The translations under genes were made by a program, and so were the position numbers. Shown piece by piece: positions 9,747 through 20,000 of a DNA stretch of 57,667 nucleotides (positions within the stretch are counted from its first letter, which is position 1; every line of letters begins with the position of its first letter). The stretch is from the NCBI GenBank assembly GCA_023300375.1, contig JALZWO010000136.1, positions 1 to 57,667 of the forward strand, given 5' to 3'. The DNA is from Granulosicoccus sp. (GTDB lineage Bacteria; Pseudomonadota; Gammaproteobacteria; Granulosicoccales; Granulosicoccaceae). Below the pieces are notes generated by a model that saw nothing but the letters and a program-made list of their open reading frames with translations, was not told where the DNA came from and searched no databases.

Positions 9747-9780
9747 GTAGGGGAAAGACAAGCTATGCGTGCCCCCCTAC
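9747..9780 (-). terminator. Possible hairpin after trxA
   Basis: GTAGGGG at 9747-9753 and CCCCTAC at 9774-9780 form a 7-bp perfect stem with a 20-nt loop, 17 bases past the trxA stop. No T-tract follows, so it is a weak candidate for the trxA transcript end. Confidence 0.3.
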
Positions 9781-9797
9781 CTCCTGTTCTTGATGAG

Positions 9798-10124
9798 TTA
9801 TGCGTTCTGATCTAGAAATTCTGTTAGCTGAGCTTTGTTGAGCCCACCTATTTTAGTGCTCTCGACCGAACCATTTTTGAAAAGCATCAACGTTGGAATA
9901 CTGCGAATGCCGTACTTAGGCGGTGTATTCGGGTTTTCGTCAATATTGAGCTTAACGATTTTCACTTTGCCCGAATAGCCCGGTGCAACAGCTTCGAGCA
10001 CGGGGGCAATAGCCTTGCAGGGGCCACACCACTCAGCCCAATAATCGACCAGTACAGGTACATCAGACTTCAACACCTCTTCTTCAAAGTTGGCGTCGGT
10101 GATTTGGATGATATGTTCGCTCAT
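9798..10124 (-). CDS. trxA: Thioredoxin 1
   Basis: Cytosolic 108-residue dithiol reductase with the WCGPCK active site at residues 32-37 and the conserved cis-proline loop in [12 protein letters not shown]. The reading frame is open for 23 more codons upstream, but the family start [10 protein letters not shown] at 10124 is clear and gives the standard length. It lies upstream of rho and divergent from the rhlB-like helicase, the normal gammaproteobacterial order. Confidence 0.95.
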   Translation of the reverse strand: MSEHIIQITDANFEEEVLKSDVPVLVDYWAEWCGPCKAIAPVLEAVAPGYSGKVKIVKLNIDENPNTPPKYGIRSIPTLMLFKNGSVESTKIGGLNKAQLTEFLDQNA

Positions 10125-10397
10125 AATGGTCGTAGCTCCGTGTGTTGTGCCGATGCAAAAGGACTTCGGTTTGGTGAAAACGATAAAAAACACTGATGCA
10201 ACACTATATGCAGTAAGGTGTTACCTGTCGTGTAAAACGATGGGGCCTTTTGGGACCATATACAAGACATAAAGTTTACACCTGCGATCTTAGCCCATAG
10301 GGGCTGTCAAATAAATGCAGGAAACCCGTGCTCGCGAAACCAGCACCGAGCTATCAACCGATAAAACATCGGTTGTCGATCGTATGACATCTAACGC

Positions 10398-11936
10398 ATG
10401 ACAAAAAATTCCACAGATACCAATTCGACCAATGAAATGCCAGCTTTCAGAGAGCTAGGGTTGCCAGACGTCTTATTGAAAGCGACTGATGAGCTCGGTT
10501 TCGACCGCTGCACCGAAATTCAAGGATTAACCCTACCCGCTATCGCACAGGGCACAGATGTAGCGGCTCAGGCACAGACTGGTACCGGCAAAACTGCCGC
10601 CTTCCTGCTAGGAAGCTTTACGCGTCTGCTGCAAACCGAGCGCAGCGAACGAGCTAAAAATCAGCCCCGCATGCTAGTCATAGCTCCAACACGCGAACTG
10701 GCCATGCAAATCAAGAAAGATGCTGATTCACTGGGTAAGTATGCTGATCTAAAATGCGCTGTGGTGTACGGAGGCATCGACTACGAAAAACAACGTAAAG
10801 AATTGGCGGCGGGGGTCGACGTTATCATCGGCACTCCCGGCAGGCTGATAGATTACTTCAAACAAAAAGTATTCGACCTGAAGAAACTTGAAATCATTGT
10901 TCTGGATGAAGCAGATCGCATGTTCGATCTGGGATTTATCACTGATATTCGGTTTTTACTGCGTCGCATGCCCGAGCCCAGCGAACGCTTGAGCATGCTG
11001 TTTTCAGCCACCCTGTCACACAGAGTGATGGAACTGGCCTACGAGCACATGGATAACCCTGAGGCTATCAAAACCGAATCAACGGGTGTTACTGCGAAAG
11101 GCGTTGAACAATCGCTTTACCAGCCAGCAGATGATGAGAAAGTCCCTTTACTGCTTGGATTAATAAAACGACTTGATCCTGCGCGATCCATTGTTTTTGT
11201 TAATACCAAACGTGCTGCTGAGAAAATCGAAGGCTATTTGCTCGGCAATGATGTGGCATGTGGAACCCTTTCTGGCGATGTAAGACAAAGCAAGCGTCAA
11301 AAGATTTTGGCTGACTTTACCGCTGGCAAACTGCCAGTACTGATCGCCACAGATGTTGCAGCGCGCGGCCTGCATATTGACGATGTCAGCCATGTATTCA
11401 ACTACGACTTGCCACAGCAAGCTGAAGATTATGTTCATCGCATAGGAAGAACCGCTCGAGCGGGTACAAAAGGCGTAGCGGTCAGTTTTGCCTGTGAAAA
11501 TTACTCCTTTTCACTACCAGAAATTCAGGAATACATTGGCCAGAGCATTCCGTTGGAGATGATTACCGACGAGCTATTAATCGATCCCAAACCGCGGGTG
11601 AGAGTAGAACGTGATAGGCCGGATAAACCTGGACAAGGAAGGAAACCGGGCGCTGGTGGTTCTGGCCGCCACCCACAGCGCAATGCTGGCAAAGGATCAG
11701 GAAGTGGTCCCAGTCGACGCAGGAACCAACCAAAGCCAACTGAAGGCGCTCAAAACAGCACCAACAATTCACCCGTTACAACACCTAAAAACGAAAGTAA
11801 TCAGCCGGGCCCAGCTTCAGCCAACGATTCAACCTCTGCTGGCACAGATGCTCCAAAGAAAAAGAGACGCAGACGTAGACGTAAACCGACTGAGGCCGCC
11901 AACTCGACGGCACAAGACACTTCGTCAAATGATTGA
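10398..11936 (+). CDS. rhlB: DEAD-box RNA helicase, RhlB type
   Basis: ATP-dependent RNA helicase, probably a degradosome or ribosome assembly partner. Motif I AQTGTGKT is at 59-66, PTRELAMQI near 97, GTPGRLID near 145, DEAD at 170-173, SATL near 201, ATDVAARGLHIDD near 316 and HRIGRTARAG near 345. Residues from about 395 to 512 are a low-complexity Pro/Gly/Asn/Ser tail ending in an Arg/Lys run (KKKRRRRRRK) suited to RNA binding. Length 512 is longer than the 420-residue E. coli RhlB because of this tail. Position divergent from trxA-rho supports the name; another RhlE-like helicase name cannot be excluded. Confidence 0.85.
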   Translation: MTKNSTDTNSTNEMPAFRELGLPDVLLKATDELGFDRCTEIQGLTLPAIAQGTDVAAQAQTGTGKTAAFLLGSFTRLLQTERSERAKNQPRMLVIAPTRELAMQIKKDADSLGKYADLKCAVVYGGIDYEKQRKELAAGVDVIIGTPGRLIDYFKQKVFDLKKLEIIVLDEADRMFDLGFITDIRFLLRRMPEPSERLSMLFSATLSHRVMELAYEHMDNPEAIKTESTGVTAKGVEQSLYQPADDEKVPLLLGLIKRLDPARSIVFVNTKRAAEKIEGYLLGNDVACGTLSGDVRQSKRQKILADFTAGKLPVLIATDVAARGLHIDDVSHVFNYDLPQQAEDYVHRIGRTARAGTKGVAVSFACENYSFSLPEIQEYIGQSIPLEMITDELLIDPKPRVRVERDRPDKPGQGRKPGAGGSGRHPQRNAGKGSGSGPSRRRNQPKPTEGAQNSTNNSPVTTPKNESNQPGPASANDSTSAGTDAPKKKRRRRRRKPTEAANSTAQDTSSND

Positions 11937-11968
11937 CCGCCAAGCTGCGCTTTTGCGTAACAGTTATT

Positions 11969-12003
11969 CCCGATAAATCGGTTATTTCAATTATATTATC
12001 GGG
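11969..12003 (+). terminator. Inverted repeat downstream of the rhlB-like gene
   Basis: Outer arms CCCGATAA (11969-11976) and TTATCGGG (11996-12003) pair perfectly with a 19-nt loop. Within it, CCGAT-AA-ATCGG at 11970-11981 forms an alternative short hairpin followed by TTATTTC. It starts 33 bases after the stop and is a plausible transcript end. Confidence 0.4.
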
Positions 12004-12203
12004 TCGATCTAGCGTTAAGCTGGCAAGTACTGTGCTTCCAAGTATCCACGTTACTGTGGCTTAGCGTTAGAATATGCACAAAGGTTGCTTCACCATCGTT
12101 TCTCACAGATTTAGATTCTCTCGACTGATATCCGTGATTGACGTGATGCTTGCACACGCCAACGCAATGAAAATTCAACAGTACCGCAGATAATAGCCAT
12201 ACC

Positions 12204-12866
12204 ATGGATACACAGCTCGCCCGAAGTAACATGATTGAACAACAAGTGCGCCCTTGGGACGTTCTTGACCAACGTGTGCTCGACGTACTAGCAGAAGTGC
12301 CACGCGAAGCATTCCTTGCCGCTGAGCACAAAGGTGTTGCTTATAGCGACTTCCCATTGCCCATTGGCCATAAACAACACATGCTAAAGCCAACAGTCGA
12401 TGGTCGTTTGTTGCAAGCCTTGTTGCTAAATCTAACCGATAGCGTGCTGGAGATTGGTACAGGTAGCGGTTATTTAACCGCTTGCCTTGCGAAGCTGGCT
12501 GGGCATGTTGACAGCATTGAGATAGTGCCAGAGCTTGCGGCAAGTGCAACCGCAAGACTAGCCGAACGTGGCGTGAGCAACGTAAACGTTATGCAACAAG
12601 ACGCTTCAACCACCTGGGACGCTCGCGATGGCTACGATGCCATTGCATTTTCGGGTGCTGTGCCAGCTATTCCTGAGTTCTATCGCCATAAAATGAACGT
12701 GGGTGGCAGGCTATTTGCGATAGTGGGAGAAATCTCTAACCCAACAATGGAAGCACTTGTCCTTACACGGGTCAGGGAAAATGAATGGAGCGAGGAAAGT
12801 CTGTTCGAAGTGAGTGTAGATCCACTCATCAATTTCGATTCTGTAGCACCTACTTTCGTATTTTAG
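12204..12866 (+). CDS. Protein-L-isoaspartate O-methyltransferase family protein
   Basis: SAM-dependent methyltransferase of 220 residues in the Pcm family. The SAM motif is VLEIGTGSGYLTACLA (about 76-91), and SIEIVPELAA follows as motif post-I. The N-terminus NMIEQQVRPWDVLDQRVLDV is that of the Pcm-like subgroup found just upstream of tolC in many gammaproteobacteria. The classic Pcm role is repair of damaged aspartates, but this subgroup may differ. A TolC-family gene begins 23 bases after the stop. Confidence 0.8.
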   Translation: MDTQLARSNMIEQQVRPWDVLDQRVLDVLAEVPREAFLAAEHKGVAYSDFPLPIGHKQHMLKPTVDGRLLQALLLNLTDSVLEIGTGSGYLTACLAKLAGHVDSIEIVPELAASATARLAERGVSNVNVMQQDASTTWDARDGYDAIAFSGAVPAIPEFYRHKMNVGGRLFAIVGEISNPTMEALVLTRVRENEWSEESLFEVSVDPLINFDSVAPTFVF

Positions 12867-12889
12867 AATTTCCACCTAAAGAAAAATGT

Positions 12890-14311
12890 ATGCCCATGCT
12901 AAAGCTGTCGAATCGCTTCGCTAAGCCAGTCTCTTCGTGGTCTGCCCCCAGACAATACGATCACTTTGTTCAATCGCTTGCAGCGGTGGTGCTAGTCACC
13001 ATGAGTTCTGCAACCTCTGTATTGGCGCAGTCGAGCGACACTATAAGCACAACGCAAGACACAGCACAGCTGACGACCGATCTGGTCTCAGTCTATGAAA
13101 GAGCACGCGAATTCGATGCAGAATTTCAAGCGGGACAATTTGACCTTGAGTCAACGAGAACGTTGGTGCCGCAGGCGCGCTCTGCGCTCCGACCACAGCT
13201 AACGCTTGGCGCCGAAACTGGCTTGGCAACAGTCGAGGATGATGGCGAAGGCCCTTTCGCTGAATCGGCCATTTCTTTGTCACTGACTCAAACATTGTTT
13301 GACGTCAATAGCAGCAGAGAGCTTGATCAGGCGCAGGTCAGCGTACGTCAGGCCGAAGCTCAATATGCAGCCATCGGGCAAACCCTTATTTTGCGTGTTG
13401 CCACGGCTTATTTCGAAGTCCTACGTGCACAAGTTAATGTTGAGTTCAGCCAATCTGAGCTTGAGGCTATCGATCGACAGCGTGAGCAGGCCGAACGCCG
13501 CTTCGATGTTGGCTTGGTTCCAGTGACCGATGTACGTACCGCACAAGCACAATTCGATTTAGCTGTGGCGCAAGAAATAGTTGCGTCCAACGAGTTGTTT
13601 ACCGCCCGTGAAGCTCTATTAAGAATCAGTGGAATTGATGTCCAGAACCCCACTCCACTAGCAGACGATTTGCCATTGACACCACCTCAACCAGCAGATA
13701 TCGACGCTTGGGTGGCACTCGCCCTGGAACAGAATCTAGAACTGGTTAGCGCCAATTTGGCAGATCAAAGTAACCAAATGCAGATTGGTGTCGAAAAGGC
13801 CGTTCGTTACCCTACCATTAACTTTGTCGGATCAGCCACCTCCACAGCCACCGATCGATTTGGGCAATTAGATACCAACTTTGCTGACTTCAGCGTGCAA
13901 TTCAATCTTCCTCTGTCGACCGGCGGCAGAATCAATGCTTCAGTTGCACAAGCACGAGCTGACGCCCGAGCATCAAATCAAGAACTACTGGCACAAGAGC
14001 GCACTACCGTACAACAAACACGTGATGCTTACCGGGGTGTTCAGGCATCAATTAGTCAGGTGCGAGCGCTGCAGCAAGCACTTGCATCTACTGAAGCATC
14101 CACTGAAGCAACAGAAGCTGGTTTTCGTGCTGGCACCCGAACATCGGTGGAAGTCTTACAAGCACTACGAGATACCTTCAGCGCTAAATCAGACTTTGCT
14201 GGTGCTCGCTACGATTACATCATCAACACGCTTAACTTAAAAGCTGCCTCAGGTACCTTGAGTGAAGATGATTTGTACGCTATCAATCGTTTTCTTGCAG
14301 TGCCTGAGTAA
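12890..14311 (+). CDS. tolC: TolC-family outer membrane efflux channel
   Basis: Trimeric outer membrane exit duct for type I secretion or tripartite efflux; 473 residues. The frame is open further upstream and overlaps the previous gene, but ATG 12890 gives a credible signal peptide (hydrophobic stretch about 27-43, ending SVLAQ). The mature part has the two-fold repeated helical hairpins of the TolC family with typical FDVGLVPVTDVRTAQAQFD (about residue 205) and FRAGTRTSVEVLQALRD (about 415). No membrane-fusion protein or pump gene is adjacent, as is normal for tolC itself. Confidence 0.87.
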   Translation: MPMLKLSNRFAKPVSSWSAPRQYDHFVQSLAAVVLVTMSSATSVLAQSSDTISTTQDTAQLTTDLVSVYERAREFDAEFQAGQFDLESTRTLVPQARSALRPQLTLGAETGLATVEDDGEGPFAESAISLSLTQTLFDVNSSRELDQAQVSVRQAEAQYAAIGQTLILRVATAYFEVLRAQVNVEFSQSELEAIDRQREQAERRFDVGLVPVTDVRTAQAQFDLAVAQEIVASNELFTAREALLRISGIDVQNPTPLADDLPLTPPQPADIDAWVALALEQNLELVSANLADQSNQMQIGVEKAVRYPTINFVGSATSTATDRFGQLDTNFADFSVQFNLPLSTGGRINASVAQARADARASNQELLAQERTTVQQTRDAYRGVQASISQVRALQQALASTEASTEATEAGFRAGTRTSVEVLQALRDTFSAKSDFAGARYDYIINTLNLKAASGTLSEDDLYAINRFLAVPE

Positions 14312-14368
14312 CTGTGAGAGCGACGTTCAGCGCTGCACTAATGCACCATTGATTGGTCAATCATTAAT

Positions 14369-14381
14369 CGGCAAAACGCCG
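14369..14381 (+). terminator. Short hairpin between tolC and waaA
   Basis: CGGC-AAAAC-GCCG at 14369-14381 with a preceding inverted repeat TGATTG-GT-CAATCA at 14350-14363. They sit in the gap between tolC and waaA. Stems are short; a tolC terminator or waaA operator are both possible. Confidence 0.25.
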
Positions 14382-14417
14382 GTCATTCCCAGATTTTTCA
14401 ACGTCGTATAATTGGTA

Positions 14418-15671
14418 ATGAGCCAGAACAAACCCACTCGACGCTACCGAGTACTCGTGATCGTTCTCTGCCCGCTTCTTATTATCTATACCGTGTGGCG
14501 CTCTCTAAAGGACGGTGGCAAACGCTATTTTTGGCAACGATTTGGGTTGGGCTATGGAAACACTAACACCACGCAGCCCCCTACTCTATGGATTCATGCT
14601 GCATCTGTCGGCGAAGTGTTTACTGTGTTGCCACTTATACAACGCATAAAGCAGCCTCTGTTAGTTACCACCATGAGCCCCACGGGTGCTTTAGTTCTAA
14701 AGCAGCAACAATTAGCTCATGTTAAGCACGTGTTTCTCCCCTTAGACTTTCCAGGTGCTTGCAAACGCTTTTTCAAACACATGAACATCAGTGAAGGCTG
14801 GATAGTAGAAACCGAAATTTGGCCATGGCTGTATTCAACGGCATACGCCCAATCTGTACCGCTCACCATTATCAATGCCCGTTTGTCAAAACGCACCAGT
14901 GAGCAGTCAAATGGACTGCTAGCATCGACCTATGCAAGCGCTTTAGCAACCGTGAATATTCTGGCAAGATCTGCACAAGATGCGACAGGTTTTGCCAACT
15001 TGGGAGCCTCTGCGTCACAAATCAGCGTAGTGGGTGATCTTAAATATGCTAAGCCTGATGCCGAATCTACTCTATCTGTTCGTGAGCCCTTACTTGCAAG
15101 GCGCTATGTACTGGCCGCATCCACACATGACAACGAAGAAATTCAACTAGCCCTGCAGTGGAGTCAACAGTTTGCCACAGTGGATCAAGATGCCTTACTG
15201 GTAATTGTGCCTCGCCACCCTGAGCGTGGAGCGGCAATAGTCAGAGATTTGGCCGATGCAGGGATAGACGCTGTGTTGCGGAGTCAAACCTCCGCTATCC
15301 CAGCAAACAGTAAAATCTACATAGCTGACACGCTAGGTGAATTACAAGCATGGTACTCACAAGCAAATGCCTGCTTTGTAGGTGGATCGCTAATTACTCG
15401 TGGCGGGCACAATATGCTTGAACCAGCTCGTGCGTCTTGCCCAATTGTGGTGGGGCATCACACATTCAATTTTAATGATATTGTGGATTCATTGATTGCA
15501 GCGCAAGCCATTGTCATTGCAAAAAATGCCCAAGAAGTAGTGTCATTTTTAATTGAGGCTCTGAACAATGAAGAGGCGTACAGGCCAATGGCACTGCGAG
15601 CCCACGAACGCGCAGTGCGTTTTGAAAGTATCGTAGACACTTATCTCGAGCAGCTACAGCCAGATATCTAG
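14418..15671 (+). CDS. waaA: 3-deoxy-D-manno-octulosonic acid (Kdo) transferase
   Basis: Adds Kdo from CMP-Kdo to lipid IVA at the inner membrane during lipopolysaccharide core synthesis. Of 417 residues, about 9-26 form the N-terminal membrane anchor. WIHAASVGEV near residue 55 and VETEIWPWL near 132 are Kdo transferase signatures, and GGSLITRGGHNMLEPA plus PIVVGHHTFNF in the C-terminal half form the nucleotide-sugar site. ATG 14418 is preferred to an in-frame TTG two codons upstream. The convergent kdkA gene supports the pathway. Confidence 0.93.
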   Translation: MSQNKPTRRYRVLVIVLCPLLIIYTVWRSLKDGGKRYFWQRFGLGYGNTNTTQPPTLWIHAASVGEVFTVLPLIQRIKQPLLVTTMSPTGALVLKQQQLAHVKHVFLPLDFPGACKRFFKHMNISEGWIVETEIWPWLYSTAYAQSVPLTIINARLSKRTSEQSNGLLASTYASALATVNILARSAQDATGFANLGASASQISVVGDLKYAKPDAESTLSVREPLLARRYVLAASTHDNEEIQLALQWSQQFATVDQDALLVIVPRHPERGAAIVRDLADAGIDAVLRSQTSAIPANSKIYIADTLGELQAWYSQANACFVGGSLITRGGHNMLEPARASCPIVVGHHTFNFNDIVDSLIAAQAIVIAKNAQEVVSFLIEALNNEEAYRPMALRAHERAVRFESIVDTYLEQLQPDI

Positions 15672-15715
15672 CTTAAGCGTGCACATGCCGCAGACTAGCT
15701 CAGCCCTTTTGTCGA

Positions 15716-16636
15716 TCAGCTCAGGATGCTAGCCCAGCTTGATCGACAACTATTGAAGTGATCGTTTAGGTACGCGTTATCTATGCCAGTATTTAAACTT
15801 TGCCGCACGACTTTATGACACGATCGTTCCAAACGACGCATATTGCCAACACACCAACCTGTCGATTGAGGACTGGCGGGCAACGAGCGAATTCGCCCTC
15901 TATCAAAATCGATGAGGTACACAGCGTTGTCGTCACTTTTTTCGCCTTCATCTATCAGTATATTGTGTGCGTTTAAATCGGCATGATAGATACCCGCCCG
16001 ATGAAACTGGGCTATCACCTGCCCCACAAGCTGCCATAGAACATTGTCACGTGCAGAATCATGTGACAGTTTACCCGTGCTCTGTAATCTTGACGCTAGG
16101 GTACTGCCAGGCAAACGATGGGTGATTAAGCTGGCACAATATAAAAAACCTTGCCTACGGACACCACAGGCATAAGGGATGGGTGCTGGTAGAGACGCTT
16201 TTTGAAGATGCACAAGCAGATCAAATTCTCTAAAGGCGCGCGAATTGTTAAGACCAGTGTACAGGTAGTGCTGTTTGCTTATTTTTCTGACAAGTCCGCC
16301 TCTGTAGTAGTGCCGGAGCACAAAGGAAGAGTCACCAATCTGAAAAAACGTGGTATTGCCACGCCCTGCACTAGCGGAACCCTTCACCACTCCTAACAAA
16401 TGAAGCGATTGTGAGTTCAAGTATTCAACGCGCAGTGGGCAACTCGGATCGTCTAGATGCCGCACTGTTATTAATCGCGGCTTGACAGATGAGTCAACCA
16501 CGCCACTCAATGGAGGGCATTCAAGCTCTCGAGTTATCACAATGTGCGAGCTTAACAAGCGATTTATCTGGCAAAGCTGCGCAGTTGCTCGAACAGATAG
16601 GGCTGATTTAAACAACCGCCTTGTGAGCGACGGCAC
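15716..16636 (-). CDS. kdkA: Kdo kinase, lipopolysaccharide kinase family
   Basis: Phosphorylates Kdo in the inner core of lipopolysaccharide, as in organisms with a single Kdo. The kinase loop HADLNAHNIL is at 218-227 and the metal-binding LIDFDRG follows near 242. GSASAGRGNTTFFQ (86-99) and LRHYYRGGL (107-115) are specific to KdkA. With a GTG start at 16636 the protein is 306 residues, about 40 longer at the N-terminus than usual, so the true start may lie further in. It follows the zinc-finger gene by 16 bases and is convergent with waaA. Confidence 0.85.
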   Translation of the reverse strand: MPSLTRRLFKSALSVRATAQLCQINRLLSSHIVITRELECPPLSGVVDSSVKPRLITVRHLDDPSCPLRVEYLNSQSLHLLGVVKGSASAGRGNTTFFQIGDSSFVLRHYYRGGLVRKISKQHYLYTGLNNSRAFREFDLLVHLQKASLPAPIPYACGVRRQGFLYCASLITHRLPGSTLASRLQSTGKLSHDSARDNVLWQLVGQVIAQFHRAGIYHADLNAHNILIDEGEKSDDNAVYLIDFDRGRIRSLPASPQSTGWCVGNMRRLERSCHKVVRQSLNTGIDNAYLNDHFNSCRSSWASILS

Positions 16637-16652
16637 GCATCCATAGCAGGAA

Positions 16653-16850
16653 TCAGCTTTTCTCGCTGCTTTTACTATCGACTAAACGGTATACCGTACC
16701 GCAGTAGGAACAACTCGCTTCGGGAGAATCCTCTAGCGGTATGTACACACGGGGGTGACTATTCCACAAAGGGCCATCAGGTGTTGGACAATGTAGGGGC
16801 AACTGCTCGCGGGTTACTTCTACGAGCGAACTGGAATTGGAAGATTGCAT
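16653..16850 (-). CDS. CHCC-type zinc-finger protein
   Basis: Small 65-residue protein with the four zinc ligands of the zf-CHCC family (related to the NDUFS6 complex I subunit): Cys21, His32, Cys47 and Cys50, with HPRVYIPL and CSYCGTVYRL around them. ATG 16850 is chosen over a TTG six codons upstream. It shares a transcript with kdkA. Function of the bacterial family is not established. Confidence 0.8.
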   Translation of the reverse strand: MQSSNSSSLVEVTREQLPLHCPTPDGPLWNSHPRVYIPLEDSPEASCSYCGTVYRLVDSKSSEKS

Positions 16851-17007
16851 GTAAGTGTCAAGCCTCAAAGTTTACTGATTGAGAGCTGGCTAGTTTACTT
16901 GCTATATCGGCCTTTGTGGAGTCTGTTGCACAGCTAAAAGGTTCCACTATCAGATAGGCTCATGAAATACCCTACACCTGTGGGCCAAGAGCCATGACTT
17001 GATCACA

Positions 17008-20000
17008 CTAAAGTTCCGGTGAGCCAAGAATTTTGATCCGCAGCCTGATGACACTCTGAGCTAGCTTTTCCAGTGATTCATCCATAGTTTCCAGCGGTGA
17101 TTCTTCATCCAGCGCTTGCCGATGAAGTCGCTCGCGCAGCATAAGATAGGCACTCTGCAAAGCTTTAGTGTCCTTAACCGGCAGAAACCGAAGAGCTTCA
17201 ACGCATTCCAGAATTCTGATGTTATCGGTATAAGTGAGTAGCTCAGGGTGCTCGGAAGAGTAGGCTAAAACGAGGAACTGAACAATAAACTCGATGTCCG
17301 CAACTCCACCAGAGTCTTGCTTCAGATCCATGATTCCAGCTTTCTTGTTGCCATGGGCCGCACGCATCCGTTCACGCATAGTAGCCACAGATTTTTGCAA
17401 CTCAGGCAATGGGCGTTTGCTGGCAAGCACGCTTTGCCGGATCGTGGAAAACTGCGATTGAAGTTCAGAATGCCCGACTATTAACCTGGCTCTAATGAGC
17501 GCCTGATGCTCCCAAGTCCAGGCATCACTACTTTGGTATTTTGCATAAGATTCAATACTGCATACCATGACACCGGCACTACCGTTAGGCCTTAAGCGTA
17601 AATCTATTTCATACAGGATACCCGCGGGTGTACGGGTGCCCATAAAGTGCACAAATTTTTGTGCCAGTTTGGCGTAGTAAAGCCCATTGTCAATTGATTT
17701 TAAGCCATCGGTCACTTGCTCCGGTCCTACGCTATCATGCATGAACACCAAGTCCAGATCTGATCCAAAACCAAGCTCCACACCACCCAGCTTGCCATAG
17801 GCAAGCACACCTAAATGACTTTCTACACGCGAACTCCCATCACCGAATCCGGGCTTTCCAAATCGATCATTCAACGGCGCACCCACCAGTGTGAGTACAC
17901 CCGAAACAATGGATTCTGCTAGCCATGTCAGTTGATCACTCACTTGCATAACACTCAAACTGCCGTCCAATTGTGCACACGCGATTCGCATCTGATGGGT
18001 CTGGCGATATTGACGAAGTGAATCCATTTGCACATCAAGATCACTGTCTTTTAAGCGTTCAACAAACTCAGTAGTTTCTTTGAACACCGACTGAGCATCT
18101 GTTTGCACAGATGAGTGAGTGAGCAGTTCATCAATGACGATAGGTTGGCTTGCAACAAAACCTGCTATCCAGCGACTGTTGGAAAAAAGAGTGAGCAGAT
18201 GTTGAAGTGCTTTCGGCTGGTCGGTTAATACTTGCAAGTACCCGCCACGGCCCGCCACTACCCTAATGAAATTCAGCACTCGACCTAACGTGACACCTGG
18301 CTTATTACACTCTTTTGCCAGCATGAGAACCGAAGGCACCAATCGCTCCACACGCAATTGACTATCAGCAGCAAGATGTTGATAAAAACTGCCTCTTGTG
18401 AGGGTAGCAATACTGGCAAGTAATGCTTCATCGGAGGAAAATCCAGCGTTTTCCAACAACATACTTCGCTGCTGGTCATCGATTGCGTCTGACCCTAACG
18501 CCACCCACAAATCATGCGCTTGATCAATTAACACAGTGTCAACATCAGAATTTACACTTTCATTATCAGCATCTTCCATAGCAAACAATTGATTAAAATA
18601 CTGGGATACCCCATTTCGATGTAGCGTTAATGTGTGTTGAAAAAATTCCCAATCAGGCTCATCAAGCATACAAAGAAGCCGCTCTTTATCGCTTGGGTCA
18701 TTGGGCAACGTGTGCACCTGCTCATCACGCATTGCCTGTATGGCATTTTCTACCCGCCGCAAATATCGATAAGCCGACTGCAGTTCAATAACTTCAGTCT
18801 CAGGCAACAAATTCAGCTCTACCAACAACGACAACACTTGCATAATCGGTCGAATACGAAGCCGAGTGTCCTGACCACCTCTAACCAACTGAAAAGCCTG
18901 GCCAATAAATTCGATTTCGCGTATGCCACCACTACCCAGTTTGATGTTGTCTTGCATCGACTGCTTTAACAACGACAAGGCAATTTTGCGCTTGAGCGAG
19001 CGCAGTGCGTCAAAGGCGTTGTAATCCAGATAGCGTCGATAAACAAACGGGGTAATCAACTGTTCCAGAACTTGGATGTCATCGTGGTGCCCGCACAGCG
19101 CACGCCCCTTAATCATTGCATAGCGCTCCCAATCGCGTGCCTGCGTGAAATAGTAATTTTCCAGTCCATCAAAGTTAATTACTGGCGGGCCACTCTCCCC
19201 AAACGGCCGCAAGCGAGTGTCTACACGGTAAACAAAACCATCTTCGGTCATGCTGTTTAACAGCTTGCAAAAGCGTTGCACACAGCGTCGGAAAAAATCG
19301 CTGTTGTCCCGTGTTTTATCTCTACCCGTGTTTTCAGTGTTGAGTGCTTTTGTTATAAACTCGGTATGCCCAGCCGCTGGGTACACACAGATGATGTCAA
19401 TGTCAGATGAGACATTGAGCTCTCCTCCGCCCAATTTCCCCATACCGATAATAATGAGCCGCTGTTCGCGCTTATTTTCATCAAGAGGAGTTCCAAATCG
19501 TTCACTAAGAGCGTTGTAAGTCCATTGATCGGCGGCCCTAACACAGGTTTCTGCCAATATCGATAGCTGCTCAAGAGTTTGTTCCAGCGAGTAATTTTCT
19601 GTCAGGTCACACCACAAAATTCTCACCATATGTCGATGACGGAAAATACGCAATACGCGCTGCTCTGATGCTTCAACTGAGTTTATGTCTTGATCTTTGA
19701 GTTCCGAGTACGCCTGCGTATGTAGCGCTGTAATCTCGTTGTGCAAAAACTCAACCGAGGGCAAACCAGGAGGCAGATCGCCTGTCGGCCCTATGCTTTT
19801 GTGTGCAATCAAAGTGGGCAACACAGTCGGATACTGAGTCAGCGTTCGAGCAATGTAAGGACTCACGGCGCACAGTGGTAGCAACCACTGATCCAGAAAA
19901 CGACTACTCTTCTCTGCCTGCTCACCCTGTTGCTCTGAGTAAGCATTACGAATCGCTTCAACCTGCTGTAGCAGTGCATCTGTTTTCAGGCCCTCAGGAC

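Larger units (their letters stand above)
9323..9797. other. Long intergenic region and putative rho leader
   Basis: Stretch of 475 bases between trxA and rho, both leftward. No convincing gene is seen in either strand; the short open frames here have no family features. It is AT-rich around 9430-9470 (rightward coordinates), where the rho promoter may lie. It contains the near-perfect hairpin at 9379-9405 and a 7-bp inverted repeat at 9747-9753/9774-9780 just after trxA. Rho genes in other bacteria have long autoregulated leaders, which is a likely reason for the gap. Confidence 0.5.

Noticed and set aside
9511-9750. A 79-codon rightward frame upstream of rho as a small gene
   Set aside because: No ribosome binding site or family feature; overlaps another equally long frame on the other strand.
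11611-11976. A 121-codon alternate frame over the helicase tail
   Set aside because: The low-complexity helicase tail leaves other frames open; no start signal or family match.
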